Under the pieces are notes generated by a model that did no database searches, had not been told where the DNA came from, and worked only from the letters and a program-made list of their open reading frames with translations. From Lasiodiplodia sp. COLG20 (lineage: Eukaryota; Ascomycota; Dothideomycetes; Botryosphaeriales; Botryosphaeriaceae), in assembly GCA_009801085.1 (NCBI GenBank), contig VNWV01000002.1, positions 992,001 through 1,056,000 on the forward strand: a DNA stretch of 64,000 nt, read 5' to 3'. Made by a program: the position numbers and the translations under genes. Shown one piece after another: positions 32,725 through 44,806 of the stretch (position 1 is its first letter; every line of letters starts with the position of its first letter).

Positions 32725-35700
32725 ATGCAAGCTACCGCGAGCCCCACCAGCCCGCGCCCCGGGAGCCACATCCAGACCGGCTCCTACACGTTGCGCAAGC
32801 TGCTCTCCGACATACCGCTCTCCGCCGACGGCAATGACCAGGATGTCCGCATTACCTGTGTCGAGTTCTGGAGTGCGTTGCCTGCGCATCTCGCTCCGCC
32901 GCCACTGCTGACACTTCAGACCAGACGAAAACTTGTATATAGGCACCTCTGCCGCCGAGATCCTCCATTTCGTCCTCATCCCACCTGAGCCCAATGATCC
33001 GCTCGGCCAGCCGAGCTTCATCATCGCCTCGCGCCTGCAGCCAGCCTTCACCCAAAAGTCCAGTGCCGGGGTCCAGCAGATACTGCTCCTTCCGAAGGTC
33101 AACAAAGCGTGCATCCTCTGCAACAATGCCCTGACTTTCTACACGCTACCCGAGCTGAGCCCGGCCTTTGCTTCGCAGAAGCCGATAAGCTGTGTATGGG
33201 TCGGCGGCGTCGACCTCAACGGCTCCCCCGAAAATGACTCGGAGCAGGGGGCCGTGATAATGATGTGCCTGCGCAGCCGCATTCAGCTCGTCAGAATCGC
33301 CGAGGAGCCTCGCAGGATACGGAATATTGAGTTCGGCGGCTGCTTGGCGACGTCACGCCGCCATGATTTTGCCTGTGTCGCCGACACCCACTCTTATGCG
33401 CTTTTGGACGTAGTCCATCAACAAAAGATCCCGCTCTTCCCCATTTCGTCTCTGGATGAAGATGCTGCCTCCACTGTCGGAGGCGCTTCCCAGGACATAT
33501 CCATGCATGAGCACAGTGTTTCCAGGAGCGTATCTACAAGTAGCAACATACCCAGACCCACAGATGAGCGCGGCCACGGTCGTAGCACGAGCTGGAACGT
33601 TTCCGGCACTGGCGAGAGGTTCGCAAGTCCTAATCCCAGGCCTTTGAGCGGTATTGTTGGCGGGAGGTACGGCTTCGACGCCCCCGACTTCTTAGGGAGG
33701 TCCTTTTCTCCAAGTCCTGCTCGAACGCCTGAAGGTGGAGCCCCGCGCGAAGGGAGTCCAGCCCCCCGTACTGCAACTCCTGACAAGGCACTTCCTCCAA
33801 CCCCTGCCGAGGCCGAGGCTGCGGCAGAGACTGCTGCAGCGGGGCGCCCGTCACCGTCCGTTCAGAAGAAGGCGTTTACAACTTTGAAGCCCCATATAGT
33901 ATCTCCGACTCCTTCGGAATTCCTCCTTACCACGGGGACCACACCAGATGAGCCCGGCGTTGGCATGTTTGTCAATCTTGATGGCGATGTTGTCCGTGGA
34001 ACGCTTGAATTCGAAAGCTACCCCGAGGCACTCATAATTGACGGTTCAGGCCTAGAGGTAGATCTGGCGACGTCCATAGCCGCCTCCATGCCGTCTGCTG
34101 AACAACCTGAGGAGGGCTACATATTAGCTGTCATCAAACGCAAGACTGAACATGGTATGGTCAGTGGCATTGAGATTCAGCGTTGGGACGTCGACCCTGG
34201 CGAGGGCATTGCTTCGAAAGAATGGTTGAATCTGAGCATGCTCTCAAGTAGCCTCGGTGAAGAAGTCCACCACACGCGTTACAGCAGCCAAGCACTTGGT
34301 ATTAGGACTGTCACCTCTGAAACCGAGGTCAACTTGTCGGAAATCAGTGACATCCTCTCCTTGAGGCGTCTTCATTTGCGTGCAAGGAAAAGAGGCGGAT
34401 CCATATCCGTCTCTGCATCTGAACAGATCGATCTCGACCAGAAGGTCGAGGCTGATAAGGAGCGAGATGAAGTCGCCTTCACCAGCCGCCTCTGCAAATT
34501 CAAGTCACATAACGTTTTGTGGAACAACAACGAGGTGTGGTGGGTGGTGCGAAATCCCCTCATCGTGCAGCTCGATGCAAAACTTAGGCTCGCTCAGTCC
34601 TCTACCCCAGGTAGCAGTCAGATTGAGCCTAACTTTGAGGATGTGGTGTATCTCTTGAACAGCATCCGTGGCCTTGAACCTCGCAACGAAGCCGAATTCC
34701 TTGGTTTCACTTACATTCGCCAGAAGGCGTCTTTACTACTCTTCATGGATCTCATCCTCCGTACCGAATCTGGTACTTTCGCTTACGAAATCAACAAGCG
34801 CGCCTCTGAGGAGGCTCTTGTTGAAGGGGAGATTGATCCCCGCATCATTCTCGCTTTGTTACCGATGCTTAACGGCGAGGTCATTCAGGGCGAGAAGGGG
34901 ATATGGGTCCAGGGAGGCCTCAAGGACGTGGTTGAGAAGTTCTTGGCCCAGCAGAACCCTTCCAAATTCCCGACCGATCCAGCCGGACCATTTGGTGATA
35001 ATCTGCTCCAACTCACGAAAAGATACCTTCTCATGTGGAGACGCAAGAAAGGGTTCGGCAGCGTCGCAGACGAAGATGAAGTATTCCAAACAGTGGATGC
35101 AGCGCTCCTGAAGATCCTTCTGCTGTTGGACAGTCAAAGCCATGTGGGACCCGCGACACCTGGATCCGTTCGCGCAGAACTCAACGCGCTGGTCGATAAC
35201 GGTGTGGATTGCTGGGATCGGGCAATTGAGCTGCTTGAAGAACACAAACGACTCTATGTCTTGAGTCGCTTGTACCAAAGCCGCAAACAAGCAGCAAGTG
35301 TCCTGGGGACATGGAGGCGCATCCTTGACGGTGAGCCCAACAATGGGGGTGACTTCCTCGACGCGGAGCAGGAATTCCGCAAGTACCTAGGCAGGATTAG
35401 GGACCAGGCAATGGTCGAAGAGTACGGAACATGGCTTGCAAATCGTAATCCCAAGCTGGGAGTTCAAGTTTTTGCGGACGAGGGCAGCCGGGTCAAGTTC
35501 AAGCATGAGGAGGCCGTTGCATTACTCAAGGAAAAGGCACCTGCTGCAGTCAAAGAATACCTGGAATATCTTGTCTATGGGAAGAAGGTAAGCCTGAAGT
35601 CTTGCGATGCTGGACGACAAACAGCTAACAATGGCAGCAAACACAATACGCCAACGACCTCATTTCCTACTATTTGGACATTGTGGTTGCCGAGCTGAAA

Positions 35701-36462
35701 CGATCTGAAGAGTCAAGGGCTACGCTCTTGCAGACTTACGAAACCTACAGAGCGTTGCGACCACCGAAACCAACTTACCGGCAATTCATCACAGAGAATG
35801 CTCTGGATGCTGAGTGGTGGGATAGCCGGCTACGCCTCCTTCAGCTCTTGGGAACGGGGCAAGATGCAGCATCTTCTTACGTTGTTGCCGACATACTCAC
35901 GCGTCTCGCCCCTTATGAACAGGAGCTCGTCCCAGAGATGATTATTCTAAATGGCCGACAAGGCCGTCACGAGCAGGCAATTCGCCTCCTCACACACGGC
36001 CTCGGCGACTTCGACACGGCCATCAGCTACTGCCTGCTCGGCGGCTCTAGCATCTACCGGCCACCGGGCACTCGCGGAATCCCTGCAGATGAGCTTCCCA
36101 CGCACGCTGAGCAGGCACGCTTGTTTGAATACTTGTTGCATGAGTTCCTGCGTATCGAGGACATCACCGACCGTGTAGAGCGCACGGGAGAATTGCTGGA
36201 GAGATTTGGGGGTTGGTTTGATGTGCAGCAGGTTTTGGGCATGATCCCTGATAGCTGGTCGATTGAGATTTTTTCGGGCTTTTTGATTAGCGCGTTGAGG
36301 AGGCTTGTAAGAGAAAAGAACGAGACGAGCATCGCCCGCGCGCTGAGTGGGGCTAACAACCTTCGGGCGAGCGCGGAAGTAATTGAGAAGGTGGAAGCAC
36401 TGGGAGCGAGGGTAGAGCAAGACGGAGGAGGCGGGGGGCGCGGAGAAGAGATTGCGGGGTAG
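32725..36462 (+). CDS. VPS3: CORVET tethering complex subunit Vps3 (TGFBRAP1-like)
   Basis: Subunit of the CORVET complex that tethers early endosomes through Rab5-type GTPases. Exons 32725-32872, 32925-35587 and 35638-36462 give 1211 residues. The N-terminal CNH (citron-homology) beta-propeller starts at ITCVEFWNENLYIGTSAAEILHF and continues with VQQILLLPKVNKACILCNNALTFYTL. A long Ser/Pro-rich insert lies near residues 220-350. The C-terminal half is helical, with Vps39-type repeats (KILLLLDSQSHVGP, IELLEEHKRLYVLSRLYQS, VLGTWRRILDGEPN, QAIRLLTHGLGDFDTAISYCLLGG). No C-terminal RING is visible, which separates it from Vps8. Vps39 is the closest alternative; the propeller start favours Vps3. 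The 3' splice at 32924 uses the second AG of two. Confidence 0.87.
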
Positions 36463-36769
36463 CATATCATGGCCATCAAAGTCGAGATACCCACAGCGTT
36501 AGTAAAGTTTCACAGGAACTCATGATGCTCAGTTGGTGTTGACACGGGCGTGTACCATTCCATGAGGGGCTTGGACGAGCACGCAATGCCGCAGCGCAGA
36601 TCCTTCAACCACAGCTACCTTGATGTCTTCCATGGCATTGATTAGTCAATACCTCTGAACACTACACCCGTAGCTTATCCACACTTCACCCGCCTCGTCT
36701 TCAACTCATTATTCCCTCCTGACCCTCCCACACTTCCTTGCACGTTGAACATTTCATCACCACCTCCGC
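36463..36769. other. short convergent intergenic region
   Basis: 307 bp between the stops of Vps3 (+) and the GFA-type gene (-). CT-rich toward its right end. Probably only 3' untranslated sequence. Confidence 0.6.
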
Positions 36770-37322
36770 TCAACCGCTCATCGAGCCGTCGAACTTCTGC
36801 GCACCGTCGATGTCGGGCAACCAGGAGAATTTGTTCCGGCAGTAGATCTCAACTTTGGGTTTGTACTTGGTCTCAACGAGCGACAGGTCGTCCAGGGTGC
36901 CAGCCTTGACGATCAAGAGGTCCGTGATGGCCTCACACGTCACCCAGCAGAGCACGCCGCACTCCGGACAGAAGTTGTTCGTCACCGGCTTACCCGAATC
37001 GCCCACGCGGGACCAGTTCTTGGGCGTGCCACCGAGCGACTTGAAGGCCGGCGTGGGGACGAGGAGGTTGGTCGAATACGTCGAGTTGGAGCTGCGGCGG
37101 CAGGGGATGCAGTGGCAGGCGGCCTGTAAGTTTGGGGACGAAGGTGTAAGTGGGTTGTGGGAAGTAAAAGAGCTAGGGTCTACCATGGATGAATGGATCA
37201 AGAGATGATGTGGACGAAAGGGCTGCGGGGTAAGTCTGTATGCAGGGACAACTCACAATACCGACGGGTTCGCCGTCGAAGGAGTACTTCAGGTTTCCGC
37301 AGAGGCAGCCACCGGTCGTCAT
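36770..37322 (-). CDS. GFA/CENP-V family zinc-binding protein
   Basis: Member of the glutathione-dependent formaldehyde-activating enzyme-like (GFA, DUF636) family; the reaction for most members is unknown. Exons 37322-37257 and 37123-36770 (intron 133 nt) give 139 residues, the usual length. Zinc ligand cysteines are all present: GGCLCGN (Cys6, Cys8), ACHCIPCRR (Cys25, Cys27, Cys30), CPEC (Cys74, Cys77) and a following Cys81. The core also shows SGKPVTNNFCPECG, the family signature, and a closing FSWLPDIDGAQKFDGS. No signal or membrane segment. Family call strong, function open. Confidence 0.9.
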
Positions 37323-38654
37323 TTTGGTCGGTGTTCTTCCTGTTCGAAGCAGGGGGAGGAATTCAAGACAAAGTCGGCGGCGTCTGGATCTGACGGATAT
37401 CTTACTCCATGGTCTGATTTATAGGTCTGTCGAAGGTAGCTTTAACCAGGTATCCGCAACATGCTAGAAGCTTGGTATCCCACTCGGTCCGTCCGCTGGA
37501 TTGCCCCGCCCTCTCGTACGACTGGCGGCACACTGCCGGATGCAATTGGCTTTGCGGCTATCGGATACTGCCGGGAGATCGGTCGCGGGCCTTTTCCGCG
37601 CGTTTTAGTGGAGGGCGTTGTCAGGACTCCGCCTTGGCTCCATGGTCAGATTTCGCTGATAGGGTGTGTGGAAGAACGTCGCAGCCAATTTGGGGCTGTC
37701 AGCGCGCGAAGATGTTGGAATTGCGAGACGATCAAGCGGGGTTCTGATATAAGCAGCCTTGGAGCGTTAAGAATAAGTTTTTGGAGAGAATCCCGCAGGG
37801 GCCGGTGGCAGCTGCTCAGTGACTCGTGTATACGGTCCGCTTTGGTAAGAGGATGGAGTTGCCGAGGTCATAACCCGACGGAGACAATTGGCATACGTTA
37901 CAACATAAGCATCACTCAGACAAGATCACATAAGAAATATTGTGAGATTGACGTTTCACTCTGTAGATATCATAGAAGCAGTGCTTAGCTTGTCCGAGTC
38001 CTACAGGTGTCGTTCTGCGCCACATGTACGCGCATCGTATGTAGCCAAATGCGTTGCATATACAGGTCGGTATGTGGGAAGCCTACTGTGCCGTTTCAGC
38101 ACTAAAGCGACTGATGATATGCGATGTATAGCCGGTACATGCACTAAAGACAAGATGAACCGAAGTCGAGAATGTATTCGGTTGTCGCTTTGGTGACCAC
38201 AAAACGGGATAACATTGCGATTGGCTCGTAGAAACGTTGCCCGCGTCTGAATATGACGACCCCAGTGTGAGCTCCCAAGAATTGCTCATGGCTCATGTGA
38301 GCATTGGTTGGTTTTGGGCGTTGCGCAAAGAATGGGGTTCCCCTGCGTGGCCAGACAAGGCAGGTGCGCGGTACTCTGCTGTCCGAGCGGCAATTATGCG
38401 GGAACCGCTATCATCTCGTCGCCTCGTTCCGGCGGAGCGGGTGAGTAGCTGTGCCTGCACGTTGATGAGAAGGATGCGAACCGTGGACCCTCGCGAGGTT
38501 CGGGGCTGTGTTCGGGCGCTAAGGTAAGGCGGCAACGACATCCATCAAGGTTCCCGCCCGCTGCATGACGCGACACGGAGAGCCGCGACGGAACCAACAC
38601 CTTCCCCGACTCCCCCTCCCGACCTTCTTGCGCGTGCCATGAGGCCCGGAAGCC
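37323..38654. other. divergent intergenic region between GFA-type and DENND11-like genes
   Basis: 1.33 kb holding both promoters. A moderately AT-rich stretch lies at 37890-38230. The open frames are short or not protein-like. No repeat or RNA gene is recognised. Confidence 0.55.
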
Positions 38655-40691
38655 ATGTCCGCGACTAACGCGACCGCAACCAATGGCCATGCGCCATCCG
38701 AAGACCTGCCGTCTCTTGCCGCACTCTTCTTGATCAAGTTCGACCTGAAGGTCGGGTGAGTGCCGCTCTTCATCTCCCCAGCCCAGGCAGCCCTCAAAGC
38801 TAATAGCGTGCCTCAGCTACACGATCACTTGGAAGCGCTCCCTACCCGACCGTACGTGCCCGCTCGCCGGCCCCCAACTGACCGCATGCTGATTGCGCCG
38901 CAGTCGAACTCGATGGAGCCGTAGAATTCAAGTCGTTGCCCTCGGGCCTCCACAGTGTCAAAGAAGACCTGATGTACGTGTGGAGGGCTGGAAGCGAATG
39001 GCACTAGGCGCTGACTGCGAATCGCAAGATACTTCGTGCATGACCAGTACGTAGGGCTCAGCGCATTCGTCAACGACCCGGCGTCCGAGGCGGAGCGCAA
39101 TGCGCATTTGGTCGCTGTGGGCATTCTGGTTCCTCTCAGTCAAGGTCGCCTTGGACGGAGCTGGTTACATGCCCAAAGACTCAGAGAGCTCTCCAGGTAC
39201 ATTTGCCCTCCTGTGCCCGTACCAGCAGTGCTAACGCAGCCGCAGGCTGCTAGCGCATGACACAACAAAGACAGAGCCCCTGGAGCAGTATTGGACCGCC
39301 AATTCTGCAGAAAGCAGCGCCAACACCCCGGAGCTTGAGTCGTCCGAAGCTTCTTCGACTGTTTCGCGCCCTCCGCCGTCACTGCTTAGAAAGAAGAAGA
39401 CTTATGCGAGAAGTCGAGGGCTATCCAACGTAACTGCGTTCCATCCTACGCACGAAACTTTGGACGTTGCCCATCCGGCACTATCCATAATCAAGTACAT
39501 AGACACTTTCGGTCCTTTGGTATTTCCTCTCCTTCGGTTGGCGTTGCTGAGGAAGCGCGTCTTGTTCATCACGCCGCCGCCGGTTCGGTTGGCTTGCGAG
39601 TTTGGTAAAACTCTTTTCCTACGCGCTTGAATAAGCCCCAGAACTGACTGTTCCGGGCAGTGTATGACCTCTCGATACTCTCAACCATTCCTTCCTCCGT
39701 CACCGATGTTCTTCCTCCAGGATCTGAACCGTTGCAACGACTACGAAGCTTATTCACGGTTGGAATTCATGACATCCCCAAATTGCAGGAGGATGCTTCC
39801 AAACACGAGTCTGCGAAGCTTTCAAATGAGCCTTTGGAGGAAGGTAACTGGTCTCCTGGCTGGGCAGCTTGTACCACGGATGAAATCCTGGCCATGAAGA
39901 CGAGCCTCTTTGATGTCACGGTCGAACTGCCAGCGCAGGTTGAATCTTCGACAGAAGAAAAGCGATGGCCAAGGATAAAGACGGCGGCAGGCAAAGAGAT
40001 TAAGGCGACTCAACGAGACCTCAGGCGGTACCGCATTCTACACGCGGAGCTTCGCAAAACGCAGCGGCAGTCTGTCGATATCCCACGGAACGAGGAGCAA
40101 GAAGAGGATGAAGACGACGACGATGACAATGCGGCATTACTCGGCGCATCGCCACGGCCTGAGAGCAACGACGGCGATGAAGAAATCTACGCAGACAACT
40201 TGATCGAGCCCTCGACGTGGGCGGCGCTTGCTTACTCGGGTTTCATGTGGTGGGCGTCGGCGGGCGAGAAGGACGCGTCGCTGTCTGAAGAAGCAGATCG
40301 CGATCGGGCGTTGCTGGGCGACCTCTCGGACTTCATGACAATCTCGCATGCGTCGCTCCGCAGCTCTGACGATGCAATGGCGCAGACATGGTACCAAGGA
40401 GCAACGGCACCCCACACGGCCATCATTGCTTACTTCCACCGTCTAACGGCAGAGATCTTCAGCACCCTAGGCGACATCGTTGATGCAGCGGACGACGAGG
40501 ACCACGACGAAGATCAAGAAGATGGAGGCGAGTCGGTGGTGGTGCATGGCGAGGACGTCAGTAGGATGGGATTGGATGCTTGGAGCGAGTCGGACAAGGA
40601 TTTTGTGCGAGAGGTACTGCAGATGTACTTCGGAAGGAGGGCGGCTGTGCACGGCGGAAGCATCGAGTGCTGTGGCATCAAGATTTGCTGA
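38655..40691 (+). CDS. DENND11/LCHN-like (yeast Anr2-type) DENN-family protein
   Basis: Probable DENN-fold protein, expected to act on small GTPases or in membrane traffic, but its function in fungi is not established. Exons 38655-38755, 38817-38851 (35 nt), 38904-38973, 39029-39196, 39246-39604 and 39661-40691 give 587 residues. The N-terminal LCHN/DUF2347 region shows FDLKVGYTITWKRSLPD, FKSLPSGLHSVKEDLIYFVHD and LVAVGILVPL. The middle has PALSIIKYIDTFGPLVFPL and RKRVLFITPPPVRLACEFVYDLSILS. The C-terminal DUF4484-like part contains an acidic EEDEDDDDD run near residues 385-400, then IEPSTWAALAYSGFMWWASAGE. Five short introns break the first 245 codons; the rest is one exon. The family assignment is by motif order; moderately confident. 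Confidence 0.83.
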
Positions 40692-41096
40692 TGCCAACCA
40701 TGGAACTATGCGCATGGAAGATACCATTAGGGCGACGGGAGGCGTAGCATCTGTTAGCATTGGGAACGAAGTAATAACTTGTGCCCCCAACGCTCCTGGG
40801 CTTTGGCGTGGGCGGTGGGGCTCAGCCTTACGCCGCCGTCCCAAAGTGGTTAGGCTTCCCGTCGCGCGCAGCGGGAGCATATGGCAGCCTCCAGCTGTAG
40901 CTCCCCTCCATCGCCCAAACACAATCATTCTTGCGCCGAACTGCAGCTCGGCACGCGTCGAATCCAAGGCGCGCGCTTCTCTGCCGGCACCACCCCGTGG
41001 TATCCGCTCTTTGCGCCTTGAGACTGCCGAAAAGATCAAGCATTCGCTCGTCCATACGCTCAGCCGCTGCGCCAGCTCCAGGCGCACGGTGAAGCC
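40692..41096. other. tandem intergenic region upstream of F-box gene
   Basis: 405 bp between two plus-strand genes. It presumably holds the 3' end of the DENND11-like gene and the promoter and leader of the F-box gene. Nothing else seen. Confidence 0.6.
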
Positions 41097-43868
41097 ATGG
41101 CAGCCAACCAAAGTGAGTCCCGCTCATCTCGACACCACCGCAAGCCCACGATTTCTAACCCGCTTGACCAGTGAGTGCCAGCCTGGCATACTCCACGCCT
41201 TCTGGCACGTCCTCTGTAATTCCTCCCGCGGGCACCACGGATTCGCTGTTGGGCGATAGCTCTGCAGACAATGTCCCGTCGGAGAGCGACTCGCCTTCTG
41301 GTGCCTCTTCGTCATCGGACTCCGGCACTAGCTCGCAACCCGCTGGCTCGTACGACCTGGACTTGTTCACCGAATTCCTTAAGAATAGGACTGCTCCGCG
41401 ACCGACCTTCCAAATGAGCTACATGGGCATCAGCCCCCATGCGATCCAGCCAGCCTTTCCTCTTCTGCGCCCGGACAGCTCACAGGTCGTGCGCAGGAAC
41501 GTCACAGTCCCCGAGGCTGTATTCAACATGACACCCCGCACGCTCTTGGCTTATACAGTGCCTGAAGACCAAACAATCACCAACGTTTTGCTGGAGCGTC
41601 TCGCCGATCACAAAACACCTGCTAAAGTCACCGTCTATCCTCTTCTTGAAAACCACCATACGGACTCTGCGGAGCATGCATCGCTTGTCGCTTTCGATAG
41701 TTGGGCGGACAGTCGGGGAATTCCTCATGCCCGCGCTCCACCCATGCTCAATCCTCCTGCGACCCAAGTCTTTAGCAGACTTCCCCAGGAAATGTTCGAC
41801 GAGGTTTCAGGATACCTGTCACAGGATGACTTGAAGTCCCTCCGATTGACATCTCGAATGATGTGCATTCGCGCAACTAGTGCTTTGTTCAAGACCATCG
41901 TCATACCTTTCCATTCTGGCATGTTTGGGGAGGAACTTCGTGCTGAACTGAAGGCACACGCCGGCAAAGGAAAGGGTAAGAGCATGGCAATTGATGTCTT
42001 CAAGACTCATGGCCACCTCGTGCAGAAGTTTGGCATCAGCTACGAAATCAATGAAGGTAGGTCCTCTTGTGTCCGCCCGGGCAATCGATCATTAACTTTG
42101 TTAAGCACGTTTAGTCATCTTGCCGAAGTTGGCAGAGCAAATCCTCACCAAGTCGTACTGGGGTACCTACTACTGGCCAACTGACCCCAGAAAACATGAT
42201 GACACACCAATATCCGCAGTGGAAGAGGTTATAGGCATGAAGGAAGCCTTTGCCGAAATGGATAACTTGAGGGAGCTCGCACTATCGATCGACAACGGTC
42301 TTGGCTGGCTTCCAGGCCCAGACAAGTCAATACGTTCTCAGATGGTCCGTGACCGTATCGAGCTGTTTCCTGGAGCCCATGCACTACCTTCGAGAAACAC
42401 GCAAGCTCAACGTGAGCTTTGGGATTTCGTCAGGTCGCAATACGCTGCCCGTGACCAGCTTCGCGAACTTGCTGCGTCTCGTCTTTACAAATTAGAATGC
42501 GCTGACCACACAGCCCCACGTGATCCCATCTCCTACAGTGGAATTCCGAACGAGTTACAGTACGTTGATCGCCAGACTCTGATGGAGGCTACTGTACCGG
42601 ATGGCGAGCAGAGTGGATTGCGCTCATCCAACGGACTTCTCATGACCGCGCGCGACACTAATCACACTCAATCGTGCTCGTCGTATCCAGTCCTACCGGC
42701 TAGCCTCACGCAAGAACAGATCGCCGCGCTTAGGAAGACCCAATGGGCTCAAGATTCATTGGTAGACGCCTACATAATCGGGGTGATCGATTCCAAGACA
42801 TGCAGGGCAGTCAAGACCCTGAATTTGGCATGTTTGCCTGGACGTACCATCGAAGATTTCAACCGAGCCGAATTCTGGGATGCTTTGCCCTGCCTAGAAA
42901 CCCTCAAAATCATGGTCATGGGGGAAATCGGTGCTGTGCGACAAGACCGCTTTCGTGTGCTGCGCCTTGATTTAGTCGAAATGTCGGGGGCAACCTCCCC
43001 ATTCAAGAGCTTGTTGATGGATCAGATCGCAGGACGAGAGAGCATCAAGAATTTGCATATTGGCTGGGCAAGTGGCGGTGAACAGGCGATTGGATTGTTT
43101 GGAAGAAACAGGCACCTCCTACCAGCTCCGTTCATCGATGATGCGCCGACGCCATCGCCATTCATGATGGATGATATCGTCCTCTTCCCTCACGTCCAAC
43201 ATCTGACGATCTCTAACAGCTGGATGACAGCAACTGCTCTGGAGCATATTGTCACGGCTCATCAAAAGCTTGAGCTTCGGAAGCTTACTCTCAACTCGAT
43301 CTCGTTGCAGGTCCTCCCTCGTTCGCTTGGTGGAGCGATGCCAGCGATGACTTCCAAGGTCTATGTAAGAAACGCTCCTGCAGATCAACTCGCGCTCGAC
43401 TGGCCATTCAGAGAGTGGTCCTGGCCGCGCGTACTCGATGCAATCTCGCCTGGCCCGAACTTTCGTCTTCTGGGCAAGGAGAGCAGGGGCTCCACGAGCC
43501 CTGGAACTCTGAAAGAGATTGAACTGGTGTCATGTGGACACAGCGCCCTCGAGCATCTCTCATGGAATATATCCGATTTGGATCCGGAGTTTTTCAACGC
43601 CCCTGTCATACCGAACCGTGAAGACGTGGCTGCTTACTTTCGATCGCGCCGCCAGGCCCTTGAGCCACACATGTCCAGGGTGTTCGACCTGTGGCTCGGT
43701 TCTATCATCCAGCACATTCCCCAGACGGAGACCAACGCTCTCCAGATCATTTGGGGAGCTACTCTCGGTTGGCAGGATGAAGATGCCAGGTTCGCAGCGG
43801 CTTTGGACGGTCTTCGTCCGGGTGGTACTGGACGCTTCTCTGCAGTCATTCGTGCCGCTGATCATTGA
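41097..43868 (+). CDS. F-box domain protein, substrate unknown
   Basis: Putative substrate adaptor of an SCF ubiquitin ligase. Exons 41097-41112 (16 nt), 41172-42056 and 42115-43868 give 884 residues. Residues 10-60 are Ser/Thr/Pro-rich. The F-box lies at about 206-246 (FSRLPQEMFDEVSGYLSQDD, then LKSLRLTSRMMCIRATSALF). The remaining 630 residues have leucine-rich strand/helix patterns (LRELALSIDNGL, LKIMVMGEIG, VQHLTISNSWM, LRKLTLNSISL, LKEIELVSCGHSALEHLSW) like irregular leucine-rich repeats of fungal F-box proteins, but I do not recognise the family. The tiny first exon supplies MAANQ plus one base; an alternative is a start at the internal Met formed at the splice. Confidence 0.85.
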
Positions 43869-44806
43869 GTATCCGGCTACTTCTGTGCCTTGCCCCTTTC
43901 TGGGGTTTTCATTCACACTACAAAATCATTCTAATAGCAAAAGAGCAAAGTCGATGACGGCTTCAACTTATTTTTTTTTCTCACTTCTGACAATTCCCGC
44001 TGCAGCATTCGTGGGCTTTAGAACCTATCGGCGAGTAATAGGGAAGGTATGTGGCATTCTCATGAGCGATGATACCCTGATTGAAGGTGGTTTATTGGGC
44101 CTTCCGCCCTTTCCGTTCAGGATAAATCAATGGCATAGCGATCGGCGAAACGGAATTGAGAAAGGAGCTTACGATTACATATGGGGGAGAAACACTCTTG
44201 AAGAAGAAGAAAAAAAAAACGAAACTCAAGGGTCCAGAGACTGTGAGGAAAGAGGCATGGCACTACGAGATCTTATGTAGTCCAATGCAAAATTCCAGAA
44301 ACACAAAACCAGAGACGAAGTGTAATGTCGAATACGTTTAAGTCTGGCATGAGAGATAGCACCATGGGACTTTGTGTAAGCTGCTAATAAGAGAAAGGAA
44401 CATGTGTATGTGTGGATAGCTCTTTTCATTCGTTCTTTTAATACTTTAAAGCTCATTCTCATTATTGACCTCCGCCGTTCTCTACAAAACAGACCACATT
44501 CATTCCAACCGGGGTATTCTTGTTTGTAGCAAGAAGAGAAAGAAAAAAAAAAAAAGGAAAAGCAAGAGTAAGGGAAGACATAGGAAGAGACCTCCCAAGC
44601 GTGGGAGATACCCTCTTCCAGACTAGAGGTCCAGCTCATGTAGAATGAAAAGGGGAAAAAGTTGGGACACCCATGAACTCCCACGTCCGTTATGATAGTT
44701 GGACACATTGATTTTCAACAAGCACGACCACCCCGACAAACCATCTCAACCCATACCAATCATACACTCTACACACACTCTCTCCCATAACAGTGGCGTT
44801 CCTTCC
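43869..44806. other. convergent intergenic region, AT-richer with A-runs
   Basis: 938 bp between the stops of the F-box gene (+) and the cupredoxin gene (-). It has A or T runs near 43970, 44210 and 44547. An open frame from 43954 to 44280 starts with a hydrophobic stretch but resembles nothing I know and sits where the F-box 3' untranslated region should be. Confidence 0.55.

Noticed and set aside
37461..37988. 175-codon plus-strand frame between the GFA-type and DENND11-like genes
   Set aside because: The composition is Trp/Arg/Cys-rich and not protein-like. No motif is found.
43954..44280. 109-codon frame with a hydrophobic start, right after the F-box gene
   Set aside because: It sits in the expected 3' untranslated region, ends in a run of Glu/Lys from an A-rich tract and has no recognisable relatives.
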